64,000 nt of DNA, taken from NCBI GenBank assembly GCA_902524995.1, contig CABZFJ010000001.1, positions 124,001-188,000 of the forward strand, written 5' to 3'. This DNA is from an uncultured Pelagibacteraceae bacterium. Lineage in GTDB: Bacteria > Pseudomonadota > Alphaproteobacteria > Pelagibacterales > Pelagibacteraceae. The notes beneath the pieces were generated by a model. The model was not told the origin of the DNA. It saw only the letters and a program-made list of their open reading frames with translations, and made no database searches. Positions 1 to 10,889 of this stretch are shown piece after piece (position 1 is the stretch's first letter; the number at the start of each line of letters is the position of its first letter). The translations under genes and the position numbers were made by a program.

Positions 1-1924
1 TATCATAGTTTGTATCTAAAACTCTCATTCCTCCTACGAGAACTGTCATCTCTGGTGCAGTTAATCCCATTAATTGTGCCTTATCAATTAATTTTTCTTC
101 AGCTGATACATGAGATTTACCTTTTTTTATGTAGTTTCTAAAACCATCAGCTTGTGGCTCAAGCAATCCAAATGAGTTTACATCTGTCTGGTCTTGTCTC
201 GCATCTCCTCTTCCTGGAGTAAATGGAACCTGAATTTTATGACCAACTTTTTTTGCTGCCAACTCTATTCCTACATTTCCACCTAATACTATAAGATCCG
301 CCATTGAGACAGATTTTTTATTTGTATCAAATTTTTTCTTAATTTTTTGTAAAGATTTAATTACCTTTGAAAGTTTTTTAGGGTTATTTACTTTCCAGCT
401 TCTTTGGGGCTCAAGCATAATTCTTGCGCCATTTGCTCCACCTCTTTTATCAGATCCTCTGTATGTGGAAGCAGAAGCCCATGCGGTTGATACTAGATCA
501 GAAACTGAGATTTTTGATTTTGTAAGCTTTGATTTTAAATCTCTTATATCTTTTGATTTAAGTTTATATTTTGGTTTATCTATAGGATCTTGCCAAATTA
601 ATTGTTCTTTTGGAACTTCGCTACCTAAATAACATGCTCTCGGTCCCATGTCTCTGTGAGTAAGCTTAAACCAAGCTCTTGCAAATGCATCTGCAAACTC
701 ATCAGGATTTTTATAAAAGTTTCTGGATATTGGTCCATAATTTTTATCAACCTTAAGTGATATATCTGTCGTTTGCATCATTGGAGGATGCATTTTACCC
801 TTTGCATGAGCATCAGGAACCATCTTTATATGTTGACCATTTTTCTTTGGTGTCCACTGAAATGCACCAGCAGGTCCTTTTGATAATTCCCAGTCGTGGT
901 TAAATAAACAATCGAAATAACCCATGTCCCACTGGATTGGATTTTGTGTCCAAGCACCTTCAATTCCACTACTTATTGCATCAACACCTTTTCCAGATTT
1001 ATAATTACTATTCCAACCAGTAGATTGATCTTGAATCCTTGATGCTTCTGGATCAGGACCTTTATGAGTTTCTGGCGCCGCACCATGAGATTTTCCAAAA
1101 GTGTGGCCTCCTGCAACTAGTGCAACAGTTTCATAATCATTCATTGCCATTCGTCCAAATGTTTCTCTAATATCATGAGCCGCTTTTAAAGGATCGGGAT
1201 TAAAATCTGGACCTTGAGGATTTACGTAGATTAATCCCATATGTGATGCTCCGAGAGGTTGTTCTAAATCTCTTTTTTTTGTGTATCTATTAACACCCAA
1301 CATTTCTTTTTCTGATCCCCAATAAATATCATCTTCTGGTTCCCATATATCGGTCCTTCCGGCGCCAAATCCGAAAGTTTTAAATCCCATTGAATCTAAT
1401 GCAACATTTCCAACTAATATAAATAGATCTGCCCAAGAAATTCTTTTTCCGTATTTTTGTTTAATTGGCCATAAAAGTAATCTTGCTTTATCTAAATTAA
1501 CATTATCTGGCCATGCATTTAAAGGTGCAAACCTTTGATTGCCTGTTCCTGCTCCACCTCTACCATCACCTGTTCTGTATGTGCCTGCTGCATGCCATGC
1601 TAATCTAATAAATAAAGGACCATAATGACCATAATCAGCTGGCCACCATTCTTGTGAGTCCGTCATTAATTTGTTTAAATCTTTTTTTAGAGCTTTGTAG
1701 TTGAGTTTTTTAAATTCATTTGAATAATTAAATTTTTTCTCCATTGGATTTGATAAATTCGAGTGCTGACTTAAAATTTTCAAATTCAAACTGTTTGGCC
1801 AAAAATCTCTGTTTGTTTGTCCTCTTCCAGCGCTAAATTTTGCTGGTGTACCTGCTCCCGTAAATGGACATTTTCCTAATTCTTTAGATGTAAAAGATTT
1901 GTTTTTAAAAATTTCCGCACTCAT
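1..1924 (-). CDS. katG: catalase-peroxidase KatG (partial, C-terminus beyond window start)
   Basis: Own reverse-strand translation from ATG at 1924: [25 protein letters not shown]...[49 protein letters not shown]...; contains the KatG active-site motif. Not in the ORF track because it runs off the window edge. Confidence 0.96.
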   Translation of the reverse strand, partial: MSAEIFKNKSFTSKELGKCPFTGAGTPAKFSAGRGQTNRDFWPNSLNLKILSQHSNLSNPMEKKFNYSNEFKKLNYKALKKDLNKLMTDSQEWWPADYGHYGPLFIRLAWHAAGTYRTGDGRGGAGTGNQRFAPLNAWPDNVNLDKARLLLWPIKQKYGKRISWADLFILVGNVALDSMGFKTFGFGAGRTDIWEPEDDIYWGSEKEMLGVNRYTKKRDLEQPLGASHMGLIYVNPQGPDFNPDPLKAAHDIRETFGRMAMNDYETVALVAGGHTFGKSHGAAPETHKGPDPEASRIQDQSTGWNSNYKSGKGVDAISSGIEGAWTQNPIQWDMGYFDCLFNHDWELSKGPAGAFQWTPKKNGQHIKMVPDAHAKGKMHPPMMQTTDISLKVDKNYGPISRNFYKNPDEFADAFARAWFKLTHRDMGPRACYLGSEVPKEQLIWQDPIDKPKYKLKSKDIRDLKSKLTKSKISVSDLVSTAWASASTYRGSDKRGGANGARIMLEPQRSWKVNNPKKLSKVIKSLQKIKKKFDTNKKSVSMADLIVLGGNVGIELAAKKVGHKIQVPFTPGRGDARQDQTDVNSFGLLEPQADGFRNYIKKGKSHVSAEEKLIDKAQLMGLTAPEMTVLVGGMRVLDTNYD

Positions 1925-1964
1925 TTTTATTGCTCCTATAGTATTAATAATTTAATATCGTTTT

Positions 1965-1980
1965 TTATAATTATTCTAAA
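1965..1980 (-). promoter_or_regulatory. candidate Fur/Irr-type operator upstream of katG (TTTAGAATAATTATAA on - strand)
   Basis: 14/16 identical to a motif upstream of the adjacent Irr-like gene; 40 bp upstream of the katG ATG. Confidence 0.45.
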
Positions 1981-2019
1981 GAAGAATGTCAATGAGTTAG
2001 AATGGTTATAATCTAGATT

Positions 2020-2430
2020 TTAGTCCTCTAATTTAACTAGAACTTCAACAGATTTAATTTTTTTTCCAGGAATAGATTTTTGAATATCAATAGGTCCAAC
2101 ATCCTCATTTTTTAAATCAATAAGCTTTTCTTCTTTAACGTCGAAGAAGTGGTGGTGATCTGTGACATTTGTATCAAAATAAGTTTGATCAGAATTAATA
2201 GGTATTTCTTTTAAATATCCTTTTTTATGAAATGCATGAACCGTATTATAAACAGTTGCTAAAGAAACTTTTTCTCCAGTTTTATCTTTAATTAGATTGA
2301 ATAAGTCGCTTATAGTGAAATGAAAAGTTTTCTCTCTATTAAATAAAACCTCACATATATTTATTCTTTGTTTGGTCGGTCTTAAACTAGAGTTTCTTAG
2401 TTTTTCAATAAATTCTTGTTTACTAGTCAT
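2020..2430 (-). CDS. irr: Fur-family transcriptional regulator, Irr-like
   Basis: Fur-family fold: LRPTKQRINICEVLF...VSLATVYNTVHAFHKKGYLKEI...DHHHFFDVKEEKLIDL with HHH motif. Divergent from fabA-fabB as is usual for irr in alphaproteobacteria. ATG at 2430 preferred over TTG at 2436. Confidence 0.8.
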   Translation of the reverse strand: MTSKQEFIEKLRNSSLRPTKQRINICEVLFNREKTFHFTISDLFNLIKDKTGEKVSLATVYNTVHAFHKKGYLKEIPINSDQTYFDTNVTDHHHFFDVKEEKLIDLKNEDVGPIDIQKSIPGKKIKSVEVLVKLED

Positions 2431-2437
2431 AAGCAAA

Positions 2438-2453
2438 TTAAAACTATTCTAAA
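2438..2453 (-). promoter_or_regulatory. candidate Fur/Irr-type operator between the Irr-like gene and fabA (TTTAGAATAGTTTTAA on - strand)
   Basis: Shared near-identical motif with 1965-1980; 8 bp upstream of the Irr-like ATG. Confidence 0.45.
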
Positions 2454-2503
2454 CTATTTCTATATTATAATGTACCATAATCAAGTAATAAGATTACAAA
2501 ATT

Positions 2504-3004
2504 ATGAAAAAAAGTTCCTTTAATTACAATGAACTTATTGAGTGTGCTAATGGTAAATTATTTGGTCCAGGAAACGCAAAGTTGCCATCTCCGCCCATGC
2601 TGATGTTTGATAGAATTACAGAAATTAATGAAAGTCAGGGTTTTTATAAAAAAGGATCTATGAAAGCCGAACTTGATATTAAGGATAATTTATGGTTCTT
2701 TGATTGTCATTTTAGGGAGGATCCGGTTATGCCAGGTTGTCTTGGTTTAGATGCTATGTGGCAGCTAGTTGGCTTTTTTCTTGGTTGGCTGGGAAATCCA
2801 GGAAGAGGTAGAGCATTAGGTGTAAGCACAGTGAAATTCACTGGTGAAGTTCTTAAAAACGTCAAAATGGCGACATATGAAATAGATATAAAAAGAATTC
2901 TTATTAAAGGAGAAACAACTGTAGGTCTTGCAAATGGAATATTACTTGCTGATGGAAAAAAAATTTATAGTGCAGAAAATCTTAAAGTAGGATTATTTAA
3001 ATAA
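2504..3004 (+). CDS. fabA: 3-hydroxydecanoyl-ACP dehydratase
   Basis: ORF with [31 protein letters not shown] motif, followed by fabB and fabI. Confidence 0.95.
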   Translation: MKKSSFNYNELIECANGKLFGPGNAKLPSPPMLMFDRITEINESQGFYKKGSMKAELDIKDNLWFFDCHFREDPVMPGCLGLDAMWQLVGFFLGWLGNPGRGRALGVSTVKFTGEVLKNVKMATYEIDIKRILIKGETTVGLANGILLADGKKIYSAENLKVGLFK

Positions 3005-4215
3005 TGAAAAGAGTAGTTGTAACAGGACTTGGTGTAGTTTCATGTTTGGGAAATAACCAAGATGAAGTTTATCAATCTTTAGTTAATACGAAATCAGGAA
3101 TAACATTTTCTGAGGAATACAAAGAACATAATTTAAAGAGCCATGTTCATGGTAAACCTAATATCAAATTAGAGGATTACATTGATAGAAAAGTTATTCG
3201 TTTTATGGGTGCTGGATCAGCATATAATTATGTTGCTATGAGTGAAGCAGTTAAAGACTCTGGATTAGAGGAAAATGAAGTTAGTAATATTTCAACTGGG
3301 ATGGTAATGGGATCTGGAGGACCATCAATTGAAAATGTGATTTTAGCATCAGATAAAACTAGAGAAAAAAATCCAAAAAAAATGGGTCCATTTATAGTTC
3401 CAAGAACAATGGCAAGCACTGCTTCTGCTACTCTTGCAGTTCCATTTAAAATAAAAGGTACTAATTACACAATAAGTTCTGCATGCGCTACCAGTGGTCA
3501 TTGTATTGGTAATGCAATGGAACTTATTCAATTAGGAAAACAAAATATAATTTTTGCAGGTGGAAGTGATGAGGTTCACTTTGCGATGACTGCAATGTTT
3601 GATGCAATGACTGCACTATCCTCAAAATATAATGATACCCCTGAAAAAGCTTCAAGACCATATGATAAAACAAGGGATGGTTTTGTTATTGCTGGCGGAG
3701 GTGGAGTTCTTGTTTTAGAGGAATACGAGCATGCTAAAGCAAGAGGAGCCAAAATATACTCTGAACTAACAGGTTACGGAGCAACCTCAGATGGTTACGA
3801 TATGGTTGCACCATCTGGTGAGGGAGCGGTGAGATGTATGAAAATGGCTCTATCAACTTCAAAAAATAAAATTGACTATATTAATACTCATGGAACATCA
3901 ACACCTGTAGGAGATATTACAGAGTTAAAAGCAGTTGGTGAGGCTTTCCCAGACTATAAACCAAAGATAAGTTCAACAAAATCTTTGTCAGGTCATTCAT
4001 TAGGTGCAACTTCAGTTCACGAGGCAATTTACAGTTTGATAATGATGAAAAATAATTTTATTTCAGCATCAGCAAATATTTCAGAAATGGACGATGAAGC
4101 AAAAAATTATCCAATTGTTACACAAGTCGAAAAAGATTTAAATTTAAACGCAATTATGTCTAACAGCTTTGGTTTTGGTGGAACTAATGCAACATTAGTG
4201 TTTGAGAAAGTTTAG
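3004..4215 (+). CDS. fabB: beta-ketoacyl-ACP synthase I
   Basis: KAS motifs [53 protein letters not shown]. Confidence 0.95.
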   Translation: MKRVVVTGLGVVSCLGNNQDEVYQSLVNTKSGITFSEEYKEHNLKSHVHGKPNIKLEDYIDRKVIRFMGAGSAYNYVAMSEAVKDSGLEENEVSNISTGMVMGSGGPSIENVILASDKTREKNPKKMGPFIVPRTMASTASATLAVPFKIKGTNYTISSACATSGHCIGNAMELIQLGKQNIIFAGGSDEVHFAMTAMFDAMTALSSKYNDTPEKASRPYDKTRDGFVIAGGGGVLVLEEYEHAKARGAKIYSELTGYGATSDGYDMVAPSGEGAVRCMKMALSTSKNKIDYINTHGTSTPVGDITELKAVGEAFPDYKPKISSTKSLSGHSLGATSVHEAIYSLIMMKNNFISASANISEMDDEAKNYPIVTQVEKDLNLNAIMSNSFGFGGTNATLVFEKV

Positions 4216-4219
4216 ATCT

Positions 4220-5011
4220 ATGAGTTTAATGAAGGGAAAAAAAGGTCTTATCATGGGCGTTGCCAATGAAAGATCTATTGCATGGGGTATATCGCAAAAA
4301 TTAGCAGAAGCTGGAGCAGAGTTAGCTTTTACATATTTAGGTGATGCATTAAAAAAAAGAGTTGTTCCACTTGCAGAAAAACTAAATTCAAATGTAACAT
4401 TTAGTTGTGATGTGGAAAAAAAAGAAGAAGTTGTAAAACTTTTCGAAGATGTGAAAAGTCAATGGGGAGAAATTGATTTTGTTGTGCATGCAATTGCATT
4501 TTCAGATAAGTCTGAGTTATCAGGAGAGTATTTAAATACAACTAGAGAAAACTTTTTAAGAAGTATGTTAATATCTTGCTTTTCGTTTACTGAAGTTGCT
4601 AGAGAGGCATCTAAAATAATGAAGCAAGGTGGTAGTATGATTACTTTGAGTTATGAGGCAAATAAAGCCATACCTAATTATAATGTAATGGGAGTATGTA
4701 AAGCTGCACTAGAGTCTAGTGTTAAATACCTTGCAAGGGATCTGGGAGCAAAGAATGTTAGAGTTAATGCAATAAGTGCGGGACCAATTAAAACTCTAGC
4801 AGCTTCTGCTATTGGGGATGCTAAATTTCTTTATAAGTGGAATGCTGATCATTCGTTCTTAAAAAGAAATGTTGACAATCTTGACGTAGGAAATTCAGCA
4901 TTATATCTTTTAAGTGATATGGCAGGTGGTGTTACTGGTGAAATTCACTATGTAGATGCTGGTTACAATAAAGTCGGAATGCCAGATCCTAAGAATATTA
5001 GTCAAACTTAG
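4220..5011 (+). CDS. fabI: enoyl-ACP reductase
   Basis: MKGKKGLIMGVANERSIAWGISQKLAEAGAELAFTYLG... typical FabI; start likely inside the track ORF 4202-5011. Confidence 0.93.
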   Translation: MSLMKGKKGLIMGVANERSIAWGISQKLAEAGAELAFTYLGDALKKRVVPLAEKLNSNVTFSCDVEKKEEVVKLFEDVKSQWGEIDFVVHAIAFSDKSELSGEYLNTTRENFLRSMLISCFSFTEVAREASKIMKQGGSMITLSYEANKAIPNYNVMGVCKAALESSVKYLARDLGAKNVRVNAISAGPIKTLAASAIGDAKFLYKWNADHSFLKRNVDNLDVGNSALYLLSDMAGGVTGEIHYVDAGYNKVGMPDPKNISQT

Positions 5012-5018
5012 TTAAATT

Positions 5019-5408
5019 ATGACACAACAAATTAGTCTTTATCTAACCAGTATTATATTTGGAATTATGCTCTTCTTTTCTTTTGTTGTAGCACCTGTTA
5101 CATTCACAGCATTAAATGAGGAAAATGCTAGAAAATTCATAAGAAAAATATTTCCTTATTACTACACTGTTAATTTAGCTATTAGTGTTTTAGTTTTAAT
5201 TTTATTTATAATTCTGAAAATTTTTTCCTTAGATTTTTATTTAATATTAAGTGTTGCAGTATTATTTGCTGTATCAAATTTTGTACTAATGCCAATGATA
5301 AATAAGTTCAGAGATGAAAAGCAGGATAAAAAATTTAAACAATCACACTTTATTTCTGTTGTAATAAATTTTGTACAAATGATTTTGTTAGTAATTATCT
5401 TAATTTAA
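5019..5408 (+). CDS. integral membrane protein, DUF4149/TMEM205-like
   Basis: Four predicted hydrophobic segments, pattern SIIFGIMLFFSFVVAPVTFTAL. Confidence 0.6.
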   Translation: MTQQISLYLTSIIFGIMLFFSFVVAPVTFTALNEENARKFIRKIFPYYYTVNLAISVLVLILFIILKIFSLDFYLILSVAVLFAVSNFVLMPMINKFRDEKQDKKFKQSHFISVVINFVQMILLVIILI

Positions 5409-5557
5409 AAAGAACTAGTTATACCTAGGCCAACAGCTATAAAAATACCTAACCAAATTAAGCCTTTAATAAAAAAAAATGCAAAACTACCGAGTAATAA
5501 ATATCTTCCATATTTATTTTTCTGTAGTTCTAACTTAAAGTTTTTTAAAAGCTTCAT
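5405..5557 (-). CDS. small single-TM protein (50 aa), unannotated in the track
   Basis: Reverse-strand ORF ATG..TAA: MKLLKNFKLELQKNKYGRYLLLGSFAFFFIKGLIWLGIFIAVGLGITSSF; basic N-terminus plus one strong TM helix; stop overlaps the convergent neighbour by 4 bp. Confidence 0.65.
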   Translation of the reverse strand: MKLLKNFKLELQKNKYGRYLLLGSFAFFFIKGLIWLGIFIAVGLGITSSF

Positions 5558-5584
5558 TTTGTTAAAATTTATTACAATGTTTTT

Positions 5585-5947
5585 CTACTTGATTTTTTCC
5601 CACTCTTTCATTCCACCAGTAATATTTTTGACATTTTTAACTCCCATGTCTTTCATAGTTTTGGTTGCTAATGTTCCTTGTCCACCAACACCACAAAAAA
5701 CCACATATTCTTTATCAGGATTATTTTTAAATATGTCATTTTCTAGAGGACTGCCTTCTGCTAAATAAAATTCTAGTAAACCTCTATCTAAATGAATTGC
5801 ATTACCGATTGTTCCTTTTGAAAAACTTTCTTTATCCCTAACATCGATAAATTGAACATTTGGGTCATTTAGCTTTTCTTTTGCATCACTAGCACTGATA
5901 TTTTCAATTTCATTGCTAACACTCATCAAATCTTCAAATTTTTTCAT
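5585..5947 (-). CDS. rhodanese-like domain protein
   Basis: VQFIDVRDKESFSKGTIGNAIHL...YVVFCGVGGQGTLATKTMKDMGVKNVKNITGGMKEWE. Confidence 0.88.
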   Translation of the reverse strand: MKKFEDLMSVSNEIENISASDAKEKLNDPNVQFIDVRDKESFSKGTIGNAIHLDRGLLEFYLAEGSPLENDIFKNNPDKEYVVFCGVGGQGTLATKTMKDMGVKNVKNITGGMKEWEKIK

Positions 5948-5962
5948 ATATGTTTCCTTTAT

Positions 5963-8035
5963 TTAAATAGATGCCTGTTTTATTGATAACTTAACTTTAC
6001 CTCTATCAAAGCCAATTACTTTTACCTTAACCTCATCTCCTTCTTTGACAACGTCTGTTACTTTTGCAACTCTTTTATCTGCTAGTTCTGAAATATGAAC
6101 TAGACCATCTTGTTTTCCCAGAAAATTAACAAATGCTCCAAATTCCATAATCTTCATAACTTTTCCATTATAAATTTTATTGAGCTCAGCCTTTGCAGTT
6201 ATATCTTTAATCATTTGCATAGCTTTGTTTCTAGATTCCTCATCTGGAGCTGCAACTGTAACTTCTCCTTCGTCATTAACATCAACTTTTGCCCCAGACT
6301 TTTCAACAATTTCTCTTATTGTTGCTCCACCTTTTCCAATAACGGCAGCAATATCTTTTTTATCTACAGTGATTTTCTCCATTTTCGGTGTATGTTTGCC
6401 TACATCATCTCGGGATTTGCTTAGAGCTTTATTCATCTCTCCCAGGATATGAATTCTCCCGTCTTTCGCTTGATTCAAAGCTTGTTCCATTATTTCAAAT
6501 GTTATACCTGTAATTTTGATATCCATTTGAAGAGATGTTATTCCATCTTTAGTGCCGGCAACTTTAAAGTCCATGTCACCAAGGTGATCTTCGTCCCCAA
6601 GGATATCTGATAATACACTAAAATCATCTCCCTCTTTAATCAATCCCATTGCAATACCTGCTACTGGTTCTTTGATTGGAACTCCTGCATCCATTAAAGC
6701 AAGTGAAGAACCACAAACAGTTGCCATAGACGATGAACCATTAGACTCTGTTATTTCTGAAACAATTCTGAATGTGTAAGGAAAACTTTCCTTAGACGGC
6801 AAAGATGAATTAATTGCTCTCCAAGCTAATTTACCATGCCCAATTTCCCTTCTACCAGTTCCTATTCTGCCAGTTTCACCAACAGAAAAAGGAGGAAAAT
6901 TATAATGAAGCATAAATCTTTCTTTTTGTAATCCATCTAAACTTTCAATTCTTTGTTCATCATCTGATGTTCCAAGAGTGGTTGTTACAATTGCTTGTGT
7001 TTCACCTCTAGTAAATAATGCTGAGCCATGTACTCTTGGTAATATTCCTACTTCACACATTATTGGTCTTACATCTGCAAGACCTCTTCCATCAATACGG
7101 TTTTTATTTTTTAGGATATCAGTTCTTACAATTGTTTTTTCTAAATTTTTAAGCTGTGAATTTACATCGAGGTCAGAATATTCCTCATTTTCTTCGTACA
7201 ATTTTTTAGCCTTCTCAGTAATTTCAGATATCTGATTTGATCTATCTTGCTTGTCCCTTGTAGAAAAAGCTTTTTTCAAATCTTCAGTAAATTCTTCCTC
7301 TAATTTCTTTTTTATCTCTGAAAGGTCTTTTTTCTCAACAGTCCAATCAGGTTTTCTACATTCTTTCGCAAGATCTTCTATCATTTCTATTATTGGTACG
7401 AACCCATCGTGTCCAAACTTAACAGCATTTAACATTACTTCTTCTGATAAACCATTTGCCTCAGACTCAACCATTAAAACAGCATCTTTTGTTCCGGCTA
7501 CAACAAGATCTAGTTTTGATTCTTTTAGTTGTTCTTTGCTTGGATTAAGCACGTATTCTCCTTCAATATAGCCAACTCTAGAAGCGCCAATAGGGCCCAT
7601 AAATGGCATACCTGAAATAGCTAAAGCTGCAGATGATGCAATGATAGATAAAATATCAGCTTCGTTCTCTTTATCATAAGATATTACAGTTGGTAATAAT
7701 TGTACTTCATTTTTAAATTCATCTGGAAACAACGGTCTTATAGGTCTGTCTATTAATCTTGAGATTAATGTTTCACTCTCTGTTGGTCGAGCTTCTCTTT
7801 TAAAATAACCACCTGGAATTTTACCTGCTGCATAATATTTTTCTTGATAGTTGACTGACAAAGGAAAATAATCCATATCTGGGTTTACTTTTTTTGCTCC
7901 AACAACAGTAGCTAACACTACTGTTTCACCACATTGAGCAATAATTGCTCCATCTGCTTGTCTTGCTATTTTACCTGTTTCTAGGCTTAATTTTTTTCCT
8001 TCTATTTCTATTTCTTTCTTTACTACTTTAAACAT
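5963..8035 (-). CDS. pnp: polyribonucleotide nucleotidyltransferase
   Basis: Full-length PNPase with KH ([22 protein letters not shown]) and S1 domains. Confidence 0.97.
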   Translation of the reverse strand: MFKVVKKEIEIEGKKLSLETGKIARQADGAIIAQCGETVVLATVVGAKKVNPDMDYFPLSVNYQEKYYAAGKIPGGYFKREARPTESETLISRLIDRPIRPLFPDEFKNEVQLLPTVISYDKENEADILSIIASSAALAISGMPFMGPIGASRVGYIEGEYVLNPSKEQLKESKLDLVVAGTKDAVLMVESEANGLSEEVMLNAVKFGHDGFVPIIEMIEDLAKECRKPDWTVEKKDLSEIKKKLEEEFTEDLKKAFSTRDKQDRSNQISEITEKAKKLYEENEEYSDLDVNSQLKNLEKTIVRTDILKNKNRIDGRGLADVRPIMCEVGILPRVHGSALFTRGETQAIVTTTLGTSDDEQRIESLDGLQKERFMLHYNFPPFSVGETGRIGTGRREIGHGKLAWRAINSSLPSKESFPYTFRIVSEITESNGSSSMATVCGSSLALMDAGVPIKEPVAGIAMGLIKEGDDFSVLSDILGDEDHLGDMDFKVAGTKDGITSLQMDIKITGITFEIMEQALNQAKDGRIHILGEMNKALSKSRDDVGKHTPKMEKITVDKKDIAAVIGKGGATIREIVEKSGAKVDVNDEGEVTVAAPDEESRNKAMQMIKDITAKAELNKIYNGKVMKIMEFGAFVNFLGKQDGLVHISELADKRVAKVTDVVKEGDEVKVKVIGFDRGKVKLSIKQASI

Positions 8036-8284
8036 TTATTTCCTTAAATTTAATTTTGATATTACTTCTTTATAAGATTCTATTTTATTTTTTTTCAAAT
8101 AATCTAATAATTTTTTTCTTCTATTTACTGCTCTTAAAAGTCCAACTGATGAATGTTTATCTTTTTTGAACTGTTTAATATGCTTGGACAAGTTTTCAAT
8201 TTTATCTGTTAATTGTGCAACTTGAATTTCTGAAGAACCAGTATCCTTATCATGGATTGCTAATTCTTTTGCCTTATTTATCAT
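8036..8284 (-). CDS. rpsO: 30S ribosomal protein S15
   Basis: DTGSSEIQVAQLTDKIENLSKHIK...HSSVGLLRAVNRRKKLLDYLKK. Confidence 0.96.
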   Translation of the reverse strand: MINKAKELAIHDKDTGSSEIQVAQLTDKIENLSKHIKQFKKDKHSSVGLLRAVNRRKKLLDYLKKNKIESYKEVISKLNLRK

Positions 8285-8294
8285 TTTCTTTTCC

Positions 8295-8660
8295 TTATTT
8301 ATTTGTTTGTTTTATTAAATTTTCAATTTTTTCCGCATAATCAAAAGAATTATCTTTTACAAAAAATAGTTTTGGTAAAAATTTCATTACTATCTTTTTT
8401 GATAAAACTTTTCTTATTACAAATGAAAATTCTTTTAATTTAGCAACGACCTCTTCAGCATCTTTTCCGCCTAAAGGCATTACAAAAATTTTTGCTGTCT
8501 TTAAATCTGGAGACATTCTTACTTCAGTGACTGTTATTTCTTTAGTAGATAGGTTTGGCAATTTTGCTTCATCTCTTATAAATAACATTCCTAGCGCCTG
8601 TTTAATCATTTCGCCAACTCTTAGTTGTCTCTGGGTAACTGGTTTCCCTAAATTAGTCAT
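8295..8660 (-). CDS. rbfA: ribosome-binding factor A
   Basis: RQLRVGEMIKQALGMLF...ITVTEVRMSPDLKTAKIFVMPL. Confidence 0.92.
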   Translation of the reverse strand: MTNLGKPVTQRQLRVGEMIKQALGMLFIRDEAKLPNLSTKEITVTEVRMSPDLKTAKIFVMPLGGKDAEEVVAKLKEFSFVIRKVLSKKIVMKFLPKLFFVKDNSFDYAEKIENLIKQTNK

Positions 8661-10879
8661 TATATTGTTCTCTCTGTTATTGTAGAATTATAAACCTCAA
8701 TTACGTCATTTTTCTGAAAATCGACAAAATCTTTTAGTGTTATTCCACACTCTAAACCAGCAGATACTTGTTTAGTTTGGTTTTTTTCCCTGAATATTGA
8801 GCCTATTTTTCCATTGAAAATTATAGCTCCATCTCTAATAACCCTAGCGCTAGAATCTTGAGTAATTTCTCCATCTGTTACTTTTGAGCCTGCAACCTTG
8901 CCAACTTTTGAAACTTTAAATATTTCCAATATCTCTGCAGTTCCAATAATCTTTTCATCTACTTCTGGTGTTAGTAAGCCAGACATTTTATTTTTTATAA
9001 AATCTAAAACTTCATAAATAATATTAAAATTAGAAATTGAAATTTTTTCTTGTTCAGCCCTTTTTTTAGCTTCTTTGCTAGGTTTTACATTAAAGGCTAT
9101 AATTACAGCTTTAGACGCTTTTGCTAATGTCACATCCGTTTCTGTAACCATTCCAATATCTGATAAAAGTATTTTTGGCTTTACCTCATCATGTTTAATT
9201 TGATTTATAGCACTTTTTATAGCTTCTGAGGAACCATGAACATCTGATTTTATAATAATATTTAATTCCTCAGATGATGTGTCTTTAAAAGCAGAGTCTT
9301 GTGTGACAAAGGATAATGGATTTTTGCTCTCTTTTGACTCTTGTATTCTGCCATCAGATAAAGATTTTGCTTCTTTTTCAGATTTTAGAACAATAAAGTC
9401 ATCTCCTGATTTTGCCGCTCCATTAATTCCTAGTATCTCAATTGGTGTTGAAGGTTCAGCTGAAACGATTTGATTCCCCTGATCATTTATTATGGCTCTA
9501 ACTTTTCCCCACTTTAAACCGCTAACAAAATAATCACCTTTTCTTAAAGTGCCTGCAGTAATAATTACATTTGCAATTGGTCCTCTTCCTATATCAATTT
9601 TAGACTCCAATACTATACCCTTTGCATCAGTATCAAAATCTGTTTTTAGGTCTAATATCTCTGCTTGCAAAATAACACTTTCAACTAATTTATCTAAATT
9701 TTGTTTTGTTTTAGTTGATATTTCTACCATCAATGTATCTCCTGATAAATCTTCAGCTATTAGTTCATATTCTAAAAGTTGATTTTTAATCTTTTTTGGG
9801 TCAGCTTCAGGAAGGTCACATTTATTTATTGCAACAACAATTGGTACTCTGGCAGCTTTTGCATGTTTTATTGACTCTATTGTTTGAGGTTTAACCCCAT
9901 CATCAGCAGCGACTACAAGGATTACAATATCGGTTAACTTTGAACCTCTTGCTCGCATTTCGGTGAATGCTGCATGACCAGGAGTATCGATAAAAGTTAT
10001 CTTATTTTTTTGATGTGTTATCTGATATGCACCGATATGTTGCGTAATACCTCCAAATTCAACAGAAACAACATTAGCTTTTCTCAGTGTATCTAAAACA
10101 GATGTCTTACCATGATCTACATGACCCATAACCGTTACGATTGGAGCTCTACTTTTTAGATTTTGGGTTTTTATTTCTTTAATTTTTTCTAAGATTTCCT
10201 CTGCTTTTTGCTCTTTAACAGGGTTATGTCCAAATTCTTTAACTAAATACTCTGCTGTATCTGAGTCAATTGTATGATTAATTGTTACTGTTACACCCAT
10301 CCCCATCAAATGTTTTATTATACTGCTAGACTGCTCGGCCATTCTATTCGCTAATTCTCTTATGGTAATCACCTCAGGTATATTAATATCTCTTTTAACT
10401 GGTTTAAAATTTTCCTTTAACTCCTCTTTGTTTTGAGATCTGTTTTCTTTTTGCTTTGCTCTTTTTAAAGAAGCAAGACTTCTCGATCTCGTGCCTATAT
10501 CATCTCCACTTAAGGCTCTAGATACTGTAAGCTTTAATTCTCTTCTTTTGCCTCCTAATTTGACAGGTTTGTTCTCTTTTTGTGAATTTTCACCTTTTAA
10601 CCTTCTTGTGGCTCTTTGTTCTGCTAATTTTCTTTTTTCGAAATCAGAAGTTATTGGAGATGAAGGTTTAGAAAAATTTGTTTTTTTTGGGATAAATGTA
10701 CTTTGTAATCTGCTTTCAGTTGACTTGGCACCTCTAGAAAAATTTGGTTTGCCACCAAACCTTGGGGATCTTTTTTCAATTACAACTGTATTTTTTGATT
10801 GAGATTTTGCTTGTTCAATACTATTAATTGTTTTCTTGGACGCTCCAGAAATTGATAACTTTAGTTTTTTCTTTTCCAT
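8660..10879 (-). CDS. infB: translation initiation factor IF-2
   Basis: GTPase motifs VTVMGHVDHGKTSVLDTLR, DTPGHAAFTEMRARG, NKCDLP. Confidence 0.97.
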   Translation of the reverse strand: MEKKKLKLSISGASKKTINSIEQAKSQSKNTVVIEKRSPRFGGKPNFSRGAKSTESRLQSTFIPKKTNFSKPSSPITSDFEKRKLAEQRATRRLKGENSQKENKPVKLGGKRRELKLTVSRALSGDDIGTRSRSLASLKRAKQKENRSQNKEELKENFKPVKRDINIPEVITIRELANRMAEQSSSIIKHLMGMGVTVTINHTIDSDTAEYLVKEFGHNPVKEQKAEEILEKIKEIKTQNLKSRAPIVTVMGHVDHGKTSVLDTLRKANVVSVEFGGITQHIGAYQITHQKNKITFIDTPGHAAFTEMRARGSKLTDIVILVVAADDGVKPQTIESIKHAKAARVPIVVAINKCDLPEADPKKIKNQLLEYELIAEDLSGDTLMVEISTKTKQNLDKLVESVILQAEILDLKTDFDTDAKGIVLESKIDIGRGPIANVIITAGTLRKGDYFVSGLKWGKVRAIINDQGNQIVSAEPSTPIEILGINGAAKSGDDFIVLKSEKEAKSLSDGRIQESKESKNPLSFVTQDSAFKDTSSEELNIIIKSDVHGSSEAIKSAINQIKHDEVKPKILLSDIGMVTETDVTLAKASKAVIIAFNVKPSKEAKKRAEQEKISISNFNIIYEVLDFIKNKMSGLLTPEVDEKIIGTAEILEIFKVSKVGKVAGSKVTDGEITQDSSARVIRDGAIIFNGKIGSIFREKNQTKQVSAGLECGITLKDFVDFQKNDVIEVYNSTITERTI

Positions 10880-10889
10880 TTTTCATCTC

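Noticed and set aside
3228-3531. Antisense ORFs inside fabB (3228-3419, 3349-3531)
   Set aside because: Shadow ORFs opposite a well-conserved gene; no recognisable protein features.
6110-7571. Multiple + strand ORFs inside pnp (6110-6424, 6180-6452, 6978-7235, 7251-7571)
   Set aside because: Opposite strand of a clear PNPase; low-complexity Ser/Phe-rich translations typical of antisense AT-rich sequence.
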